Below, piece after piece: positions 34,222-41,779 of a stretch of DNA of 64,000 nucleotides. Location: positions 573,326 to 637,325 of the forward strand of contig NZ_KB905141.1 of NCBI RefSeq assembly GCF_000378225.1. Reading direction: 5' to 3'. This DNA comes from Methylophilus methylotrophus DSM 46235 = ATCC 53528 (GTDB taxonomy: Bacteria > Pseudomonadota > Gammaproteobacteria > Burkholderiales > Methylophilaceae). Each line of letters starts with the position of its first letter. Position 1 is the stretch's first letter. The position numbers and the translations under genes are program-made. The notes under the pieces are model-generated. The model searched no databases. It had not been told where the DNA came from and was given only the letters and a program-made list of their open reading frames with translations.

Positions 34222-34425
34222 GTGCCCTATTGCATATGGCTCATCACCACAGATCACTGCTGAAATAAACGCCAGGACTAAGGAATTTTTCCCCGCTTAT
34301 TTCGCTAATTGCACTATTAATCCATGCTTTATCCACATATACCCTTATAAGTTTTAGGGGTTTAATAGAGGAAATGATGTCACGATAATAATTCTTAAAT
34401 TAATTTATATAAATGGAGTGGTCAG

Positions 34426-36990
34426 ATGGGTCTAAATATATTGGGAAAATTAGTCAAGCAGCCTTCATTAGAACAACTACATACACAGCTAGATCAAGAT
34501 GGGCAAATCCGCGCCATTGATAAAGTGATGGGCGTGATTGAGTTTGACTTAAAGGGAAATATTACTGCGGTCAACGACAATTTTGCCGCTGTAACGGGTT
34601 ACAGCAAGCAGGAGATTGTTGGTCAGCACCATAGCATGTTTGTTGATGCTGCTTATAAAGCCAGTGCAGAATATAAGACCTTTTGGGAGAAACTAGCGCG
34701 CGGTGAGGCTGATGAAGGCCAGTATTTGCGTAAAGGCAAAGGTGGCAAAGATATCTGGCTACAAGCCAGTTACAACCCGATTCTGGACGCTAATGGCAAG
34801 CCATTTAAAGTGGTGAAATATGCCACTGACATCACGGCAGATAAACTGAAAAGTGCAGACTTTTCCGGGCAGATGGCGGCCATCAGCAAAGTGATGGGCG
34901 TGATTGAATTTGACCTGAAAGGTAACATTACCGACGTCAATCCTAATTTTGCTGCGGTGACGGGCTATAGCCAGCAGGAAATCATCGGCCAGCACCATAG
35001 TATGTTTGTTGAAGCCGCTTACAAGAACAGCGCAGAATACAAACAGTTCTGGGAAAAACTGGCGCGAGGTGAAGCCGATAACGGCCAATATAAACGCATG
35101 GGCAAAGGTGGTAAGGAAATCTGGTTGCAGGCCAGTTACAACCCTATTTTTGACGCCTCGGGCAAGCCATTTAAAGTGGTGAAATATGCCACCGACATCA
35201 CTGCCGATAAACTCAAGAATGCAGATTTTTCCGGGCAGATTGATGCCATCGGTAAAGTCATGGGCGTGATTGAATTTGACTTGAAAGGTAACATTACTGA
35301 CGTCAACCCCAACTTTGCGGCAGTAACCGGCTATAGCCGACAGGAAATCATTGGCAATCATCACAGCATGTTTGTCGAAGCCACTTATAAAAACAGCGCT
35401 GAATACAGACAGTTCTGGGAGAAACTGGCACGGGGTGAAGCGGATAACGGTCAATACAAACGCATTGGTAAAGGCGGCAAGGAAATCTGGTTGCAGGCTA
35501 GCTACAACCCTATTTTTGATGCCTCAGGCAAACCATTCAAAGTGGTGAAATATGCCACCGATATCACCGCCGAGAAACTAAAGAACGCAGATTTTGCCGG
35601 GCAAATTGCTGCCATTAGCAAAGTCATGGGTGTGATTGAGTTTGACCTCAAAGGTAACATCACCAACGTTAATCCTAACTTTGCTGCGGTGACGGGTTAT
35701 ACCCAGCACGAAATCATCGGCAATCACCATAGCATGTTTGTCGATTCGGGCTATAAAAACAGCCAGGAATACAAACAGTTCTGGGAGAAATTGGCACGAG
35801 GCGAACCTGATAATGGCCAGTACCAACGCGTAGGTAAAGGTGGCAAGGTCGTCTGGTTGCAAGCCAGTTACAACCCTATTCTGGATGCAGAAGGTAATGC
35901 CTTTAAGGTGGTGAAATATGCCACAGATATTACGGCTAAAGTGAATGAAGCCAATGCCATGAAAAACGCCGTGCATGAAACCGGTGACGTGGTGGCATTA
36001 GTGCAAAATGGCGACTTAACCCAGCGCATTACGACAAATGACAAACAAGGTGAGATCAAGGAGCTGTGTGAAGGTGTCAACAGCATTATAGACACCATGA
36101 CAGATATCCTCGCTTCTATCAAAGTGGCTGGCGAAACGATTAACACTGCGGCCAACGAGATTTCAGTGGGCAACAATAACCTGTCACAACGCACGGAAGA
36201 ACAAGCGAGCTCACTGGAAGAAACCGCGGCCAGCATGGAGGAAATTTCCTCTACCGTGAAACAGAATGCGTCTAATGCCAAACAGGCGAATACCATGACC
36301 TTTAAGGCCAGCGAAATTGCTGCCCGTGGCGGTGAGGTGTTTGGCAAGGTAGTGACGACGATGTCTGAAATTACTGAAAGCTCCTCACGCATTGAAGAAA
36401 TCATTACGGTGATTGACAGCATTGCCTTCCAGACCAATATCCTGGCGCTGAATGCGGCGGTAGAAGCTGCCCGTGCCGGTGAACAAGGCCGTGGTTTTGC
36501 GGTGGTGGCCAGTGAAGTACGTAACTTGGCGCAACGCTCAGCCAGTGCGGCCAAGGAAATCAAGCAACTGATTGTGGACTCTTCCGAAAAAGTTGCCAAT
36601 GGTTCTCAATATGTTGACCAGGCCAATGGCACAATGGATGAAATCATCATTGCGATTCAGCAGATTTCGGATTTAATCGGCGAAATCACGACCGCATCAC
36701 AAGAGCAAAGCACTGGCATTGACCAAGTGAATACGGCTGTCACTCAGCTGGATGAAGTCACCCAGCAAAACGCTGCATTGGTTGAGGAAGCCGCAGCTGC
36801 AGCCATGTCGCTGGTGGATCAGGCTGCACAGCTAAATGAAAAAGTGAGCCATTATCGATTAGCTGGCACTGGAGGCTCAAGAAAGAATTATCCTGCCAGC
36901 CGAGCAGAGAGTAGCATTTCGCCGGTTTCTAGTGCTGTAAGTCGCTCGATGCGTACAGGAACAGATAATCAGGAGTGGGAATCTTTTTGA
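34426..36990 (+). CDS. Cytoplasmic chemotaxis receptor with four tandem near-identical PAS domains
   Basis: 854 residues with no transmembrane segment. Four PAS domains of exactly 122 residues each (KVMGVIEFDLKGNIT near 33, 155, 277 and 399; each with GHHSMF-type and KPFKVVKYATDIT segments), a HAMP-like linker (about 515-560) and an MCP signalling domain whose tip reads IDSIAFQTNILALNAAVEAA (about 660-679). The C-terminus EWESF resembles the W-x-x-F pentapeptide that tethers CheR/CheB. Known: PAS-bearing soluble receptors sense redox, heme or flavin state and steer flagellar motors. Ligand or cofactor is unknown; a HisHis pair in each PAS could bind heme. No chemotaxis genes are adjacent. A terminator follows. 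Confidence 0.92.
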   Translation: MGLNILGKLVKQPSLEQLHTQLDQDGQIRAIDKVMGVIEFDLKGNITAVNDNFAAVTGYSKQEIVGQHHSMFVDAAYKASAEYKTFWEKLARGEADEGQYLRKGKGGKDIWLQASYNPILDANGKPFKVVKYATDITADKLKSADFSGQMAAISKVMGVIEFDLKGNITDVNPNFAAVTGYSQQEIIGQHHSMFVEAAYKNSAEYKQFWEKLARGEADNGQYKRMGKGGKEIWLQASYNPIFDASGKPFKVVKYATDITADKLKNADFSGQIDAIGKVMGVIEFDLKGNITDVNPNFAAVTGYSRQEIIGNHHSMFVEATYKNSAEYRQFWEKLARGEADNGQYKRIGKGGKEIWLQASYNPIFDASGKPFKVVKYATDITAEKLKNADFAGQIAAISKVMGVIEFDLKGNITNVNPNFAAVTGYTQHEIIGNHHSMFVDSGYKNSQEYKQFWEKLARGEPDNGQYQRVGKGGKVVWLQASYNPILDAEGNAFKVVKYATDITAKVNEANAMKNAVHETGDVVALVQNGDLTQRITTNDKQGEIKELCEGVNSIIDTMTDILASIKVAGETINTAANEISVGNNNLSQRTEEQASSLEETAASMEEISSTVKQNASNAKQANTMTFKASEIAARGGEVFGKVVTTMSEITESSSRIEEIITVIDSIAFQTNILALNAAVEAARAGEQGRGFAVVASEVRNLAQRSASAAKEIKQLIVDSSEKVANGSQYVDQANGTMDEIIIAIQQISDLIGEITTASQEQSTGIDQVNTAVTQLDEVTQQNAALVEEAAAAAMSLVDQAAQLNEKVSHYRLAGTGGSRKNYPASRAESSISPVSSAVSRSMRTGTDNQEWESF
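34499..35937 (+). repeat. Four 366-bp tandem repeats inside the chemotaxis receptor gene
   Basis: The segment AAAGTSATGGGYGTGATTGA recurs at 34522, 34888, 35254 and 35620, exactly 366 bases apart, and the units stay similar at DNA level throughout. Units 2 and 3 are nearest to each other. Similarity stops near 35937. Confidence 0.9.
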
Positions 36991-37006
36991 TATATGTATG
37001 CTCTGC

Positions 37007-37035
37007 ACACCCCGCGATGCGGGGTGTTTTTTTTT
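37007..37035 (+). terminator. Intrinsic terminator after the chemotaxis receptor gene
   Basis: ACACCCCGC and GCGGGGTGT with loop GAT, followed by a run of eight or more T. Confidence 0.93.
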
Positions 37036-37145
37036 ATTTAACTTACAAATAGTTCTATTAAAAAGAATTTTTTTGTCTAATTTTTATATTATTCAGAACA
37101 CTTACAAGTACGCATAATAACGTTATATCAACTTGGAAAAACGTT

Positions 37146-38117
37146 ATGCAGTTGCAAAGCTTACTTATGCCGTCAGTATTATTTTTTCTGCTCGGCATGC
37201 TGGCACAATTAGTTCGCTCTGACTTGAAAATGCCGCCAGAGCTGGTTAAATCATTGACTGTTTATTTGCTGATCGGCATTGGCATTCACGGTGGCCAACA
37301 GCTCTCTCATGCCTCTTTTGGTGAAGCTGTGCCTGCATTAATGGTGGCATTGGGTTTAGGTGTGATCGTTCCTGTTATTGCTTATCAATTAATCTGGCGC
37401 CTAAGCCAGCTGGATAAGCTGAATGCCGTGGCAATTGCGGCACATTATGGTTCCGTCAGTGCCGGAACCTTTCTCACCGCTATTGCTTTTCTTGAGTCTC
37501 TCAATATTGATTACGAAAAATACCCGGTGATGATGCTGGCAGTGATGGAGTCGCCTGCCATTCTGATTGGCCTTTATCTGGCAAACAATGTCAGGAACAG
37601 TATCAATGCCGAAACAAAAGGAAGTGTCTCACAACGCTGGTCTATGCTACATGAGTCCCTGACCAATGGCAGCATTGTATTGCTGTTAGGGAGCATGCTG
37701 ATCGGAGATGTAGTCCCCGAAAAAAACCTGCAGTCCGTGCTGCCATTTTTTCAGCAAATGTTCATGGGTGTGTTGTCACTCTTTTTATTGGCCATGGGTA
37801 TTGAGGCTGGCAAAAAATTATCTGATTTTAAAAAAACAGGCTTGTTCCTGATCAGTTTTGGCATCCTGGTACCACTATTGTTGGGCGCCATCGGGGTGAC
37901 ATTGGGACGAGAATTATTAGGCTATTCAATCGGTGGATCAGTTCTTGTAGGGGTACTCGCGGCCAGTGCCTCTTATATTGCCGTACCACCTGCCATGCGT
38001 ATCGCTATCCCAGAAGCCAATCCATCGCTCTACCTCACATTATCACTGGGTATCACCTTTCCTTTTAATGTGGTGTTGGGGATTCCTATTTATTTGTATT
38101 TTGCTCAACAATTGTGA
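37146..38117 (+). CDS. sbtA: Sodium-dependent bicarbonate transporter SbtA family
   Basis: 323 residues with about ten transmembrane helices. The fold repeats, the SVSAGTFLTAIAFLE segment (about 101-115) and the VLAASASYIAVPPAMRIAIPEANPSLYL region (core ASYIAVPPAMRIAIPEA, about 275-291) match SbtA. Known: SbtA imports bicarbonate with sodium and is controlled by the PII-like SbtB. The gene immediately downstream encodes an SbtB-like protein, which strengthens the call. In a heterotrophic methylotroph the bicarbonate would serve carboxylating enzymes rather than a carboxysome; that is inference. Confidence 0.88.
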   Translation: MQLQSLLMPSVLFFLLGMLAQLVRSDLKMPPELVKSLTVYLLIGIGIHGGQQLSHASFGEAVPALMVALGLGVIVPVIAYQLIWRLSQLDKLNAVAIAAHYGSVSAGTFLTAIAFLESLNIDYEKYPVMMLAVMESPAILIGLYLANNVRNSINAETKGSVSQRWSMLHESLTNGSIVLLLGSMLIGDVVPEKNLQSVLPFFQQMFMGVLSLFLLAMGIEAGKKLSDFKKTGLFLISFGILVPLLLGAIGVTLGRELLGYSIGGSVLVGVLAASASYIAVPPAMRIAIPEANPSLYLTLSLGITFPFNVVLGIPIYLYFAQQL

Positions 38118-38127
38118 ATAAAAAGTT

Positions 38128-38436
38128 ATGGAAGATAAAGAAATGATCGGCGTAAAACGAATTGAACTGGTCGTGGAATCGATAGAAAAAAATGAAGTCA
38201 TTCAACAACTGGAACGCATCAATATCAGAAGCTACACCATTTATCATCATGTTGGCGGCAGTGGTGAACGTGGACTCAGGGATGGGAGTGCCTTTGGTGA
38301 AAAGTTTGAAAACATCACGTTTGTGATCGCTTGTGCGGAGAATCAGCTTAAAAGTGTGATTGAAACTCTAAGGCCAATTCTCAAGCGCTATGGTGGAATG
38401 TGTCTGATTTCTGATGCGCATTGGCTACTACATTAA
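38128..38436 (+). CDS. sbtB: SbtB-like PII-family regulator
   Basis: 102 residues with a ferredoxin-like PII fold: VKRIELVVESIEKNEVIQQL at the start, a T-loop region YHHVGGSGERGLRDG (about 48-62) and ENITFVIACAENQLKSVIETL later. Known: SbtB binds adenine nucleotides (cAMP, AMP, ADP, ATP) and blocks SbtA. Ten bases separate it from sbtA; no tight ribosome site but the spacing implies an operon. The C-terminal Cys-pair redox switch of cyanobacterial SbtB is not present (a single Cys occurs near the end). Confidence 0.85.
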   Translation: MEDKEMIGVKRIELVVESIEKNEVIQQLERINIRSYTIYHHVGGSGERGLRDGSAFGEKFENITFVIACAENQLKSVIETLRPILKRYGGMCLISDAHWLLH

Positions 38437-38447
38437 AAGGTAAATGA

Positions 38448-38621
38448 ATGCGTGATTTGCTCTATTCGATTTATGTGCTTGTGATCATTTATTGCGCACT
38501 CACCATTATTTATGAGCTGATTTGGGATGACCCTCCAGTGCTGGCAGTTAAGCCGGTTAGCATAGAAACAGATCACGTTCGAGGTATACCAGCGACATCG
38601 ACAATGAAGTTTTGCTTTTAA
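38448..38621 (+). CDS. 57-residue single-pass membrane protein downstream of sbtAB
   Basis: Reading frame MRDLLYSIYVLVIIYCALTI..., 57 residues, with one transmembrane helix (about 4-22) followed by a hydrophilic tail. AAAGG lies seven bases before the ATG and the gene starts 12 bases after sbtB. No family recognised. Position suggests a partner of the transporter, for example an accessory subunit; nothing else supports this. Confidence 0.5.
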   Translation: MRDLLYSIYVLVIIYCALTIIYELIWDDPPVLAVKPVSIETDHVRGIPATSTMKFCF

Positions 38622-38676
38622 AAGTATTGATTAAAAAAGAAGCACGTTTGGTGCGTGCATAATTTCAGTTCATTTC

Positions 38677-40287
38677 ATGGAAAAATTCATCAAAAAAATA
38701 AAGTTACCCTTCCCGCTCATCAGTCAGGCAAGTGGATCGCTTATCACATTTTTATGGTGGTCAACGGTTTTGTTATGGCTGATATTATCTATCGGCTGGA
38801 GACCACTTAAAAGTCCTGATGAGGCCAGATATGTCAGCGTGGCTTGGGAAATGCTTAATATTGGCCAGTGGTGGTTACCAACTATCAATGGTATGCCTTT
38901 TTTCCATAAACCACCTCTGTATTACTGGTTGACGGAGTTAAGCCTTTACGGCTGCGGCATCAATGCCTTCTGTCTCCGTTTGGTACCGGTTAGTGCTGCT
39001 TTTGCGACATGCCTGGTCTTGTTTTTTTTCATCAGAAGATATTTCTCGACCACCCTTGCCTACGTCACCATTCTGGTTTTAGTGACCCTGCCCTTTTTCT
39101 ATTTCGCGGCACAGTTTTCCAACCCAGATATGTTGGTGTCTACATTCACCACTTTGACAATCCTGGCCACTGCACACGCCATTTATCTAAAAGAGTCTGA
39201 TAGACCTCACCAGAAAATGCTAATCCTTGCCTATATCTCGGCCGCACTCGGTATCCTTTCCAAAGGGCTGATAGCCATCATACTTCCCGGATTAGTGATT
39301 GTGAGCTGGATGCTGTTAACAAACAGAGCCAAACAAATAGTTACCTTGTTTTCCTGGCGTGGATTTGCGGGACTGTTATTGATTGCCGTGCCGTGGGTTC
39401 TATGGGTCGAATTCCACTATCCAGGCTTTACCAAGTATTTTGTCATCCATCATCACTTTGAACGATATACTCAGGTTAACTTCAACAACAAACAACCCTT
39501 CTGGTTTTTCTTTGTATTGCTTCCGCTCCTTTCAATACCATGGAGCTTATGCTTATTAAAGAGTGGTCGCTCTATCATGAGCAGCATGTCTGACAAGCAA
39601 AAAGACATCATGACACTCATGATCACCTGGGTCAGCATCATTTTGTTGTTTTTCTCATGGCCTCTTTCAAAGCCACCCGGTTATATCTTGCCAGTACTAC
39701 CTGCATTTGCAGCACTCATCGCCATGATCATCGTGCAAAAATTACCCGGGGAGAGGCTTTTTAAAGTGCTCAACATACTGTTATTGCTGGCAGCAGTATT
39801 GTGCCTCTGTGCAATCAAAATAACGCAAATTCATGATACACAGAAATCAGGTGCCCTTCTGTCCAACTATTTGAAACAGCAGGTCAATCCGGAAGACAAG
39901 GTAATTCTTCTGGATAAATACCAGTATGACTTACGCTCATCACTTGGCTTGCATAATCCTGTTGGAGTGGTCGACGCATGGGATGCGAATAATGTTGACC
40001 GTTATGACAACTGGCGCCGGGAATTACATGAAGCGGGTCAATTTGCACAATTCCCAACCAGTGACATTCTGATTCTTCCACAACACCTGGATCGTGCCAT
40101 ATGTACGCAAGCTGTTGGGCAAATATGGATCATTGGTCATCAATGGCAGGAGCGATCAGTGATCTTGTCTCAGATTAAACCCATATACATACTTGGTGAC
40201 CTACCTATATGGCAAATCACGCAGAAAACAAACTCTCGAGCATGTCAGCACATTATGGAAAACCATTTATTAAAAGCGCCAGATTAA
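38677..40287 (+). CDS. Glycosyltransferase family 39 (ArnT/PMT-like) membrane protein
   Basis: 536 residues with about 11-12 transmembrane helices and a C-terminal soluble domain (about 400-535). The first loop has KSPDEARYVSVAWEM (Asp-Glu catalytic pair, about 48-62), W-x-x-P and FHKPPLYYWLTEL (about 82-94), characteristic of GT39/ArnT enzymes that use undecaprenyl-phosphate sugars. It likely modifies lipid A, protein or another envelope acceptor; the sugar and acceptor are unknown, and no arnBCAD genes are present. The ATG at 38677 has a weak upstream ribosome site. Confidence 0.82.
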   Translation: MEKFIKKIKLPFPLISQASGSLITFLWWSTVLLWLILSIGWRPLKSPDEARYVSVAWEMLNIGQWWLPTINGMPFFHKPPLYYWLTELSLYGCGINAFCLRLVPVSAAFATCLVLFFFIRRYFSTTLAYVTILVLVTLPFFYFAAQFSNPDMLVSTFTTLTILATAHAIYLKESDRPHQKMLILAYISAALGILSKGLIAIILPGLVIVSWMLLTNRAKQIVTLFSWRGFAGLLLIAVPWVLWVEFHYPGFTKYFVIHHHFERYTQVNFNNKQPFWFFFVLLPLLSIPWSLCLLKSGRSIMSSMSDKQKDIMTLMITWVSIILLFFSWPLSKPPGYILPVLPAFAALIAMIIVQKLPGERLFKVLNILLLLAAVLCLCAIKITQIHDTQKSGALLSNYLKQQVNPEDKVILLDKYQYDLRSSLGLHNPVGVVDAWDANNVDRYDNWRRELHEAGQFAQFPTSDILILPQHLDRAICTQAVGQIWIIGHQWQERSVILSQIKPIYILGDLPIWQITQKTNSRACQHIMENHLLKAPD

Positions 40288-40464
40288 AGTCAATCTGCAC
40301 TTACAAGAGTGAGTATGTGTCTGCCAAAATCAAATTCACATTCATATGCAAATACACCATCCGTTTTAAATTGCCATGCTGAACATAGTAAAATTCAAAT
40401 TCCATGAAGGAAGCCGATTAGCTATCGCAACAATCATATATACAATTGTTTTGAGTTTTGCGTG

Positions 40465-40771
40465 ATGAAATTTTCTACCTTGCCGATGATTGTTTTTTCA
40501 TTCCTTTGGTTTACCAGAACGAGTGAACAAGACAACATGCGAGGCTGCCATAACTTTCGTCGAGCTTCTGCATCAGTTAGCTGGATGATAATTCGATCAT
40601 GTGATTACACTAAATGAGTATTTGCAAGGCGATCCTGGCCATCAGAAAAAATGCTTGAGCATTATAGATGCCAACAATAATAGTGTATTAGACCAAGATG
40701 AACAAAAACAAGTAAAGCAGGTTTACGAACTCATGCATGAAGAGCATGCAGCGGACGGGCAAAAAACCTGA
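40465..40771 (+). pseudogene. Possible frameshifted secreted EF-hand protein
   Basis: Frame one from ATG 40465 gives a signal-like start (MKFSTLPMIVFSFLWFT) and ends at a TGA at 40615. A second frame, usable from GTG 40601 to TGA 40771, contains DANNNSVLDQDE, which meets the EF-hand loop at positions 1, 3, 5, 8, 9 and 12. Together they look like one short secreted calcium-binding protein broken by a single frameshift. The remainder of the 40288-40822 gap (before 40465 and after 40771) shows nothing recognisable. Confidence 0.4.
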
Positions 40772-40822
40772 GCAGTTATTGATTGAGATTGCAGACCAAC
40801 GCATCCCTTCAGGCTGCGTTTG

Positions 40823-41740
40823 CTAACGCCCGTATACATCCAGATTTTTGTAATTATTGCCAAAGAATTCCTTCATGAGGAAATCTTCAAGCGCCGCGTT
40901 GTCTGCGGGCCGGGCTGACAAGGTGACCGTGCGGCCCAGGCGATTGGATATCCAGTCAAAATCGCCATCATAGTGCTCGCGAACAATGGCAATCATGCGG
41001 CGTATCATCACCAGGCGGATATCTTCACCGCTACGCGCCTCCACCTCGTAATACTGCGTATTGGCTGAGGTGTAATCATTGACCCAGCCCTTGAAACTGA
41101 AGGTGGCATTGTATGGGTCCATGCGGCGGATCTGGAACAAGCCGTTGGTGCCAAACTTGAGGTTGTTCATGATGTTTTTCATGCGGCGCTCATCTTCCGA
41201 GGGACCGCGCTCAGCCGCTGCTGCCGCATCATTAATCTGCTTGGCCGCCATTTCATCTGCATTGCGGTCTGTCTGCTTGCGCTTGATAAAGCTTGAAAAA
41301 TCTTCAGCCGGTGGCGCAGGCATCGGCTGCGGCTGCTCAGGCCTTGGTTGTGGCTTAGGCTCAGGCACTTTGAAGGGACTATCCGGCCGTTGCGACTGAA
41401 TGATTTTTTTCGGTAGCTTGGGCTCCGCTTTTGGCGGTGGTTTGGGTTTAGGCTGCGGGACAGGCTCCGGCTCGGGCATTTCTTGTGGCGGTGGCGGTGT
41501 CACCTTGGGCGTCGGTGGTACCGGCAAGCCTAAATCCAGCACAATATTTAGTGGCGCCTGTGTCGGCTCTTCTGTTGGCTTAAGCAAATCCAGCAAAAAT
41601 CCCCAGAATATAATCGCGTGAAAAATTAGCGACAGCAATAGTGCCCACATCAGGCGAGCCGGGATACGCAATACACGGTCGCGTTGCTTGGGCTTCAGCC
41701 AATTAGGCGTGCTAAAGGGTTCAAAAGGAGATGGCTGCAT
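40823..41740 (-). CDS. TonB-like proline-rich inner-membrane protein with an unusual C-terminus
   Basis: 305 residues: one transmembrane helix (about 30-50), a periplasmic spacer very rich in Pro, Glu and Lys (about 60-145), then a folded C-terminal domain (about 190-300). The first two parts look like TonB. The C-terminal part (FSFKGWVNDYTSANTQYYEV core, then IRRMIAIVREHYDGDFDWI) is not a standard TonB_C domain. No ExbB/ExbD is nearby. It sits 39 bases after hrpA in the same direction. The role is unknown; energising a receptor or bridging the periplasm are both possible. Confidence 0.6.
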   Translation of the reverse strand: MQPSPFEPFSTPNWLKPKQRDRVLRIPARLMWALLLSLIFHAIIFWGFLLDLLKPTEEPTQAPLNIVLDLGLPVPPTPKVTPPPPQEMPEPEPVPQPKPKPPPKAEPKLPKKIIQSQRPDSPFKVPEPKPQPRPEQPQPMPAPPAEDFSSFIKRKQTDRNADEMAAKQINDAAAAAERGPSEDERRMKNIMNNLKFGTNGLFQIRRMDPYNATFSFKGWVNDYTSANTQYYEVEARSGEDIRLVMIRRMIAIVREHYDGDFDWISNRLGRTVTLSARPADNAALEDFLMKEFFGNNYKNLDVYGR

Positions 41741-41779
41741 GTACGGGATTAATCACATGTTAGCGGGTGTCGCGCATGA

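Noticed and set aside
34499-35937. CRISPR-like or minisatellite array
   Set aside because: The 366-base units are coding, keep the frame and correspond exactly to PAS domains.
35578-36599. Minus-strand frames of 132 and 243 residues opposite the chemotaxis receptor
   Set aside because: They repeat with the PAS units and signalling helix of the plus-strand gene and have no independent support.
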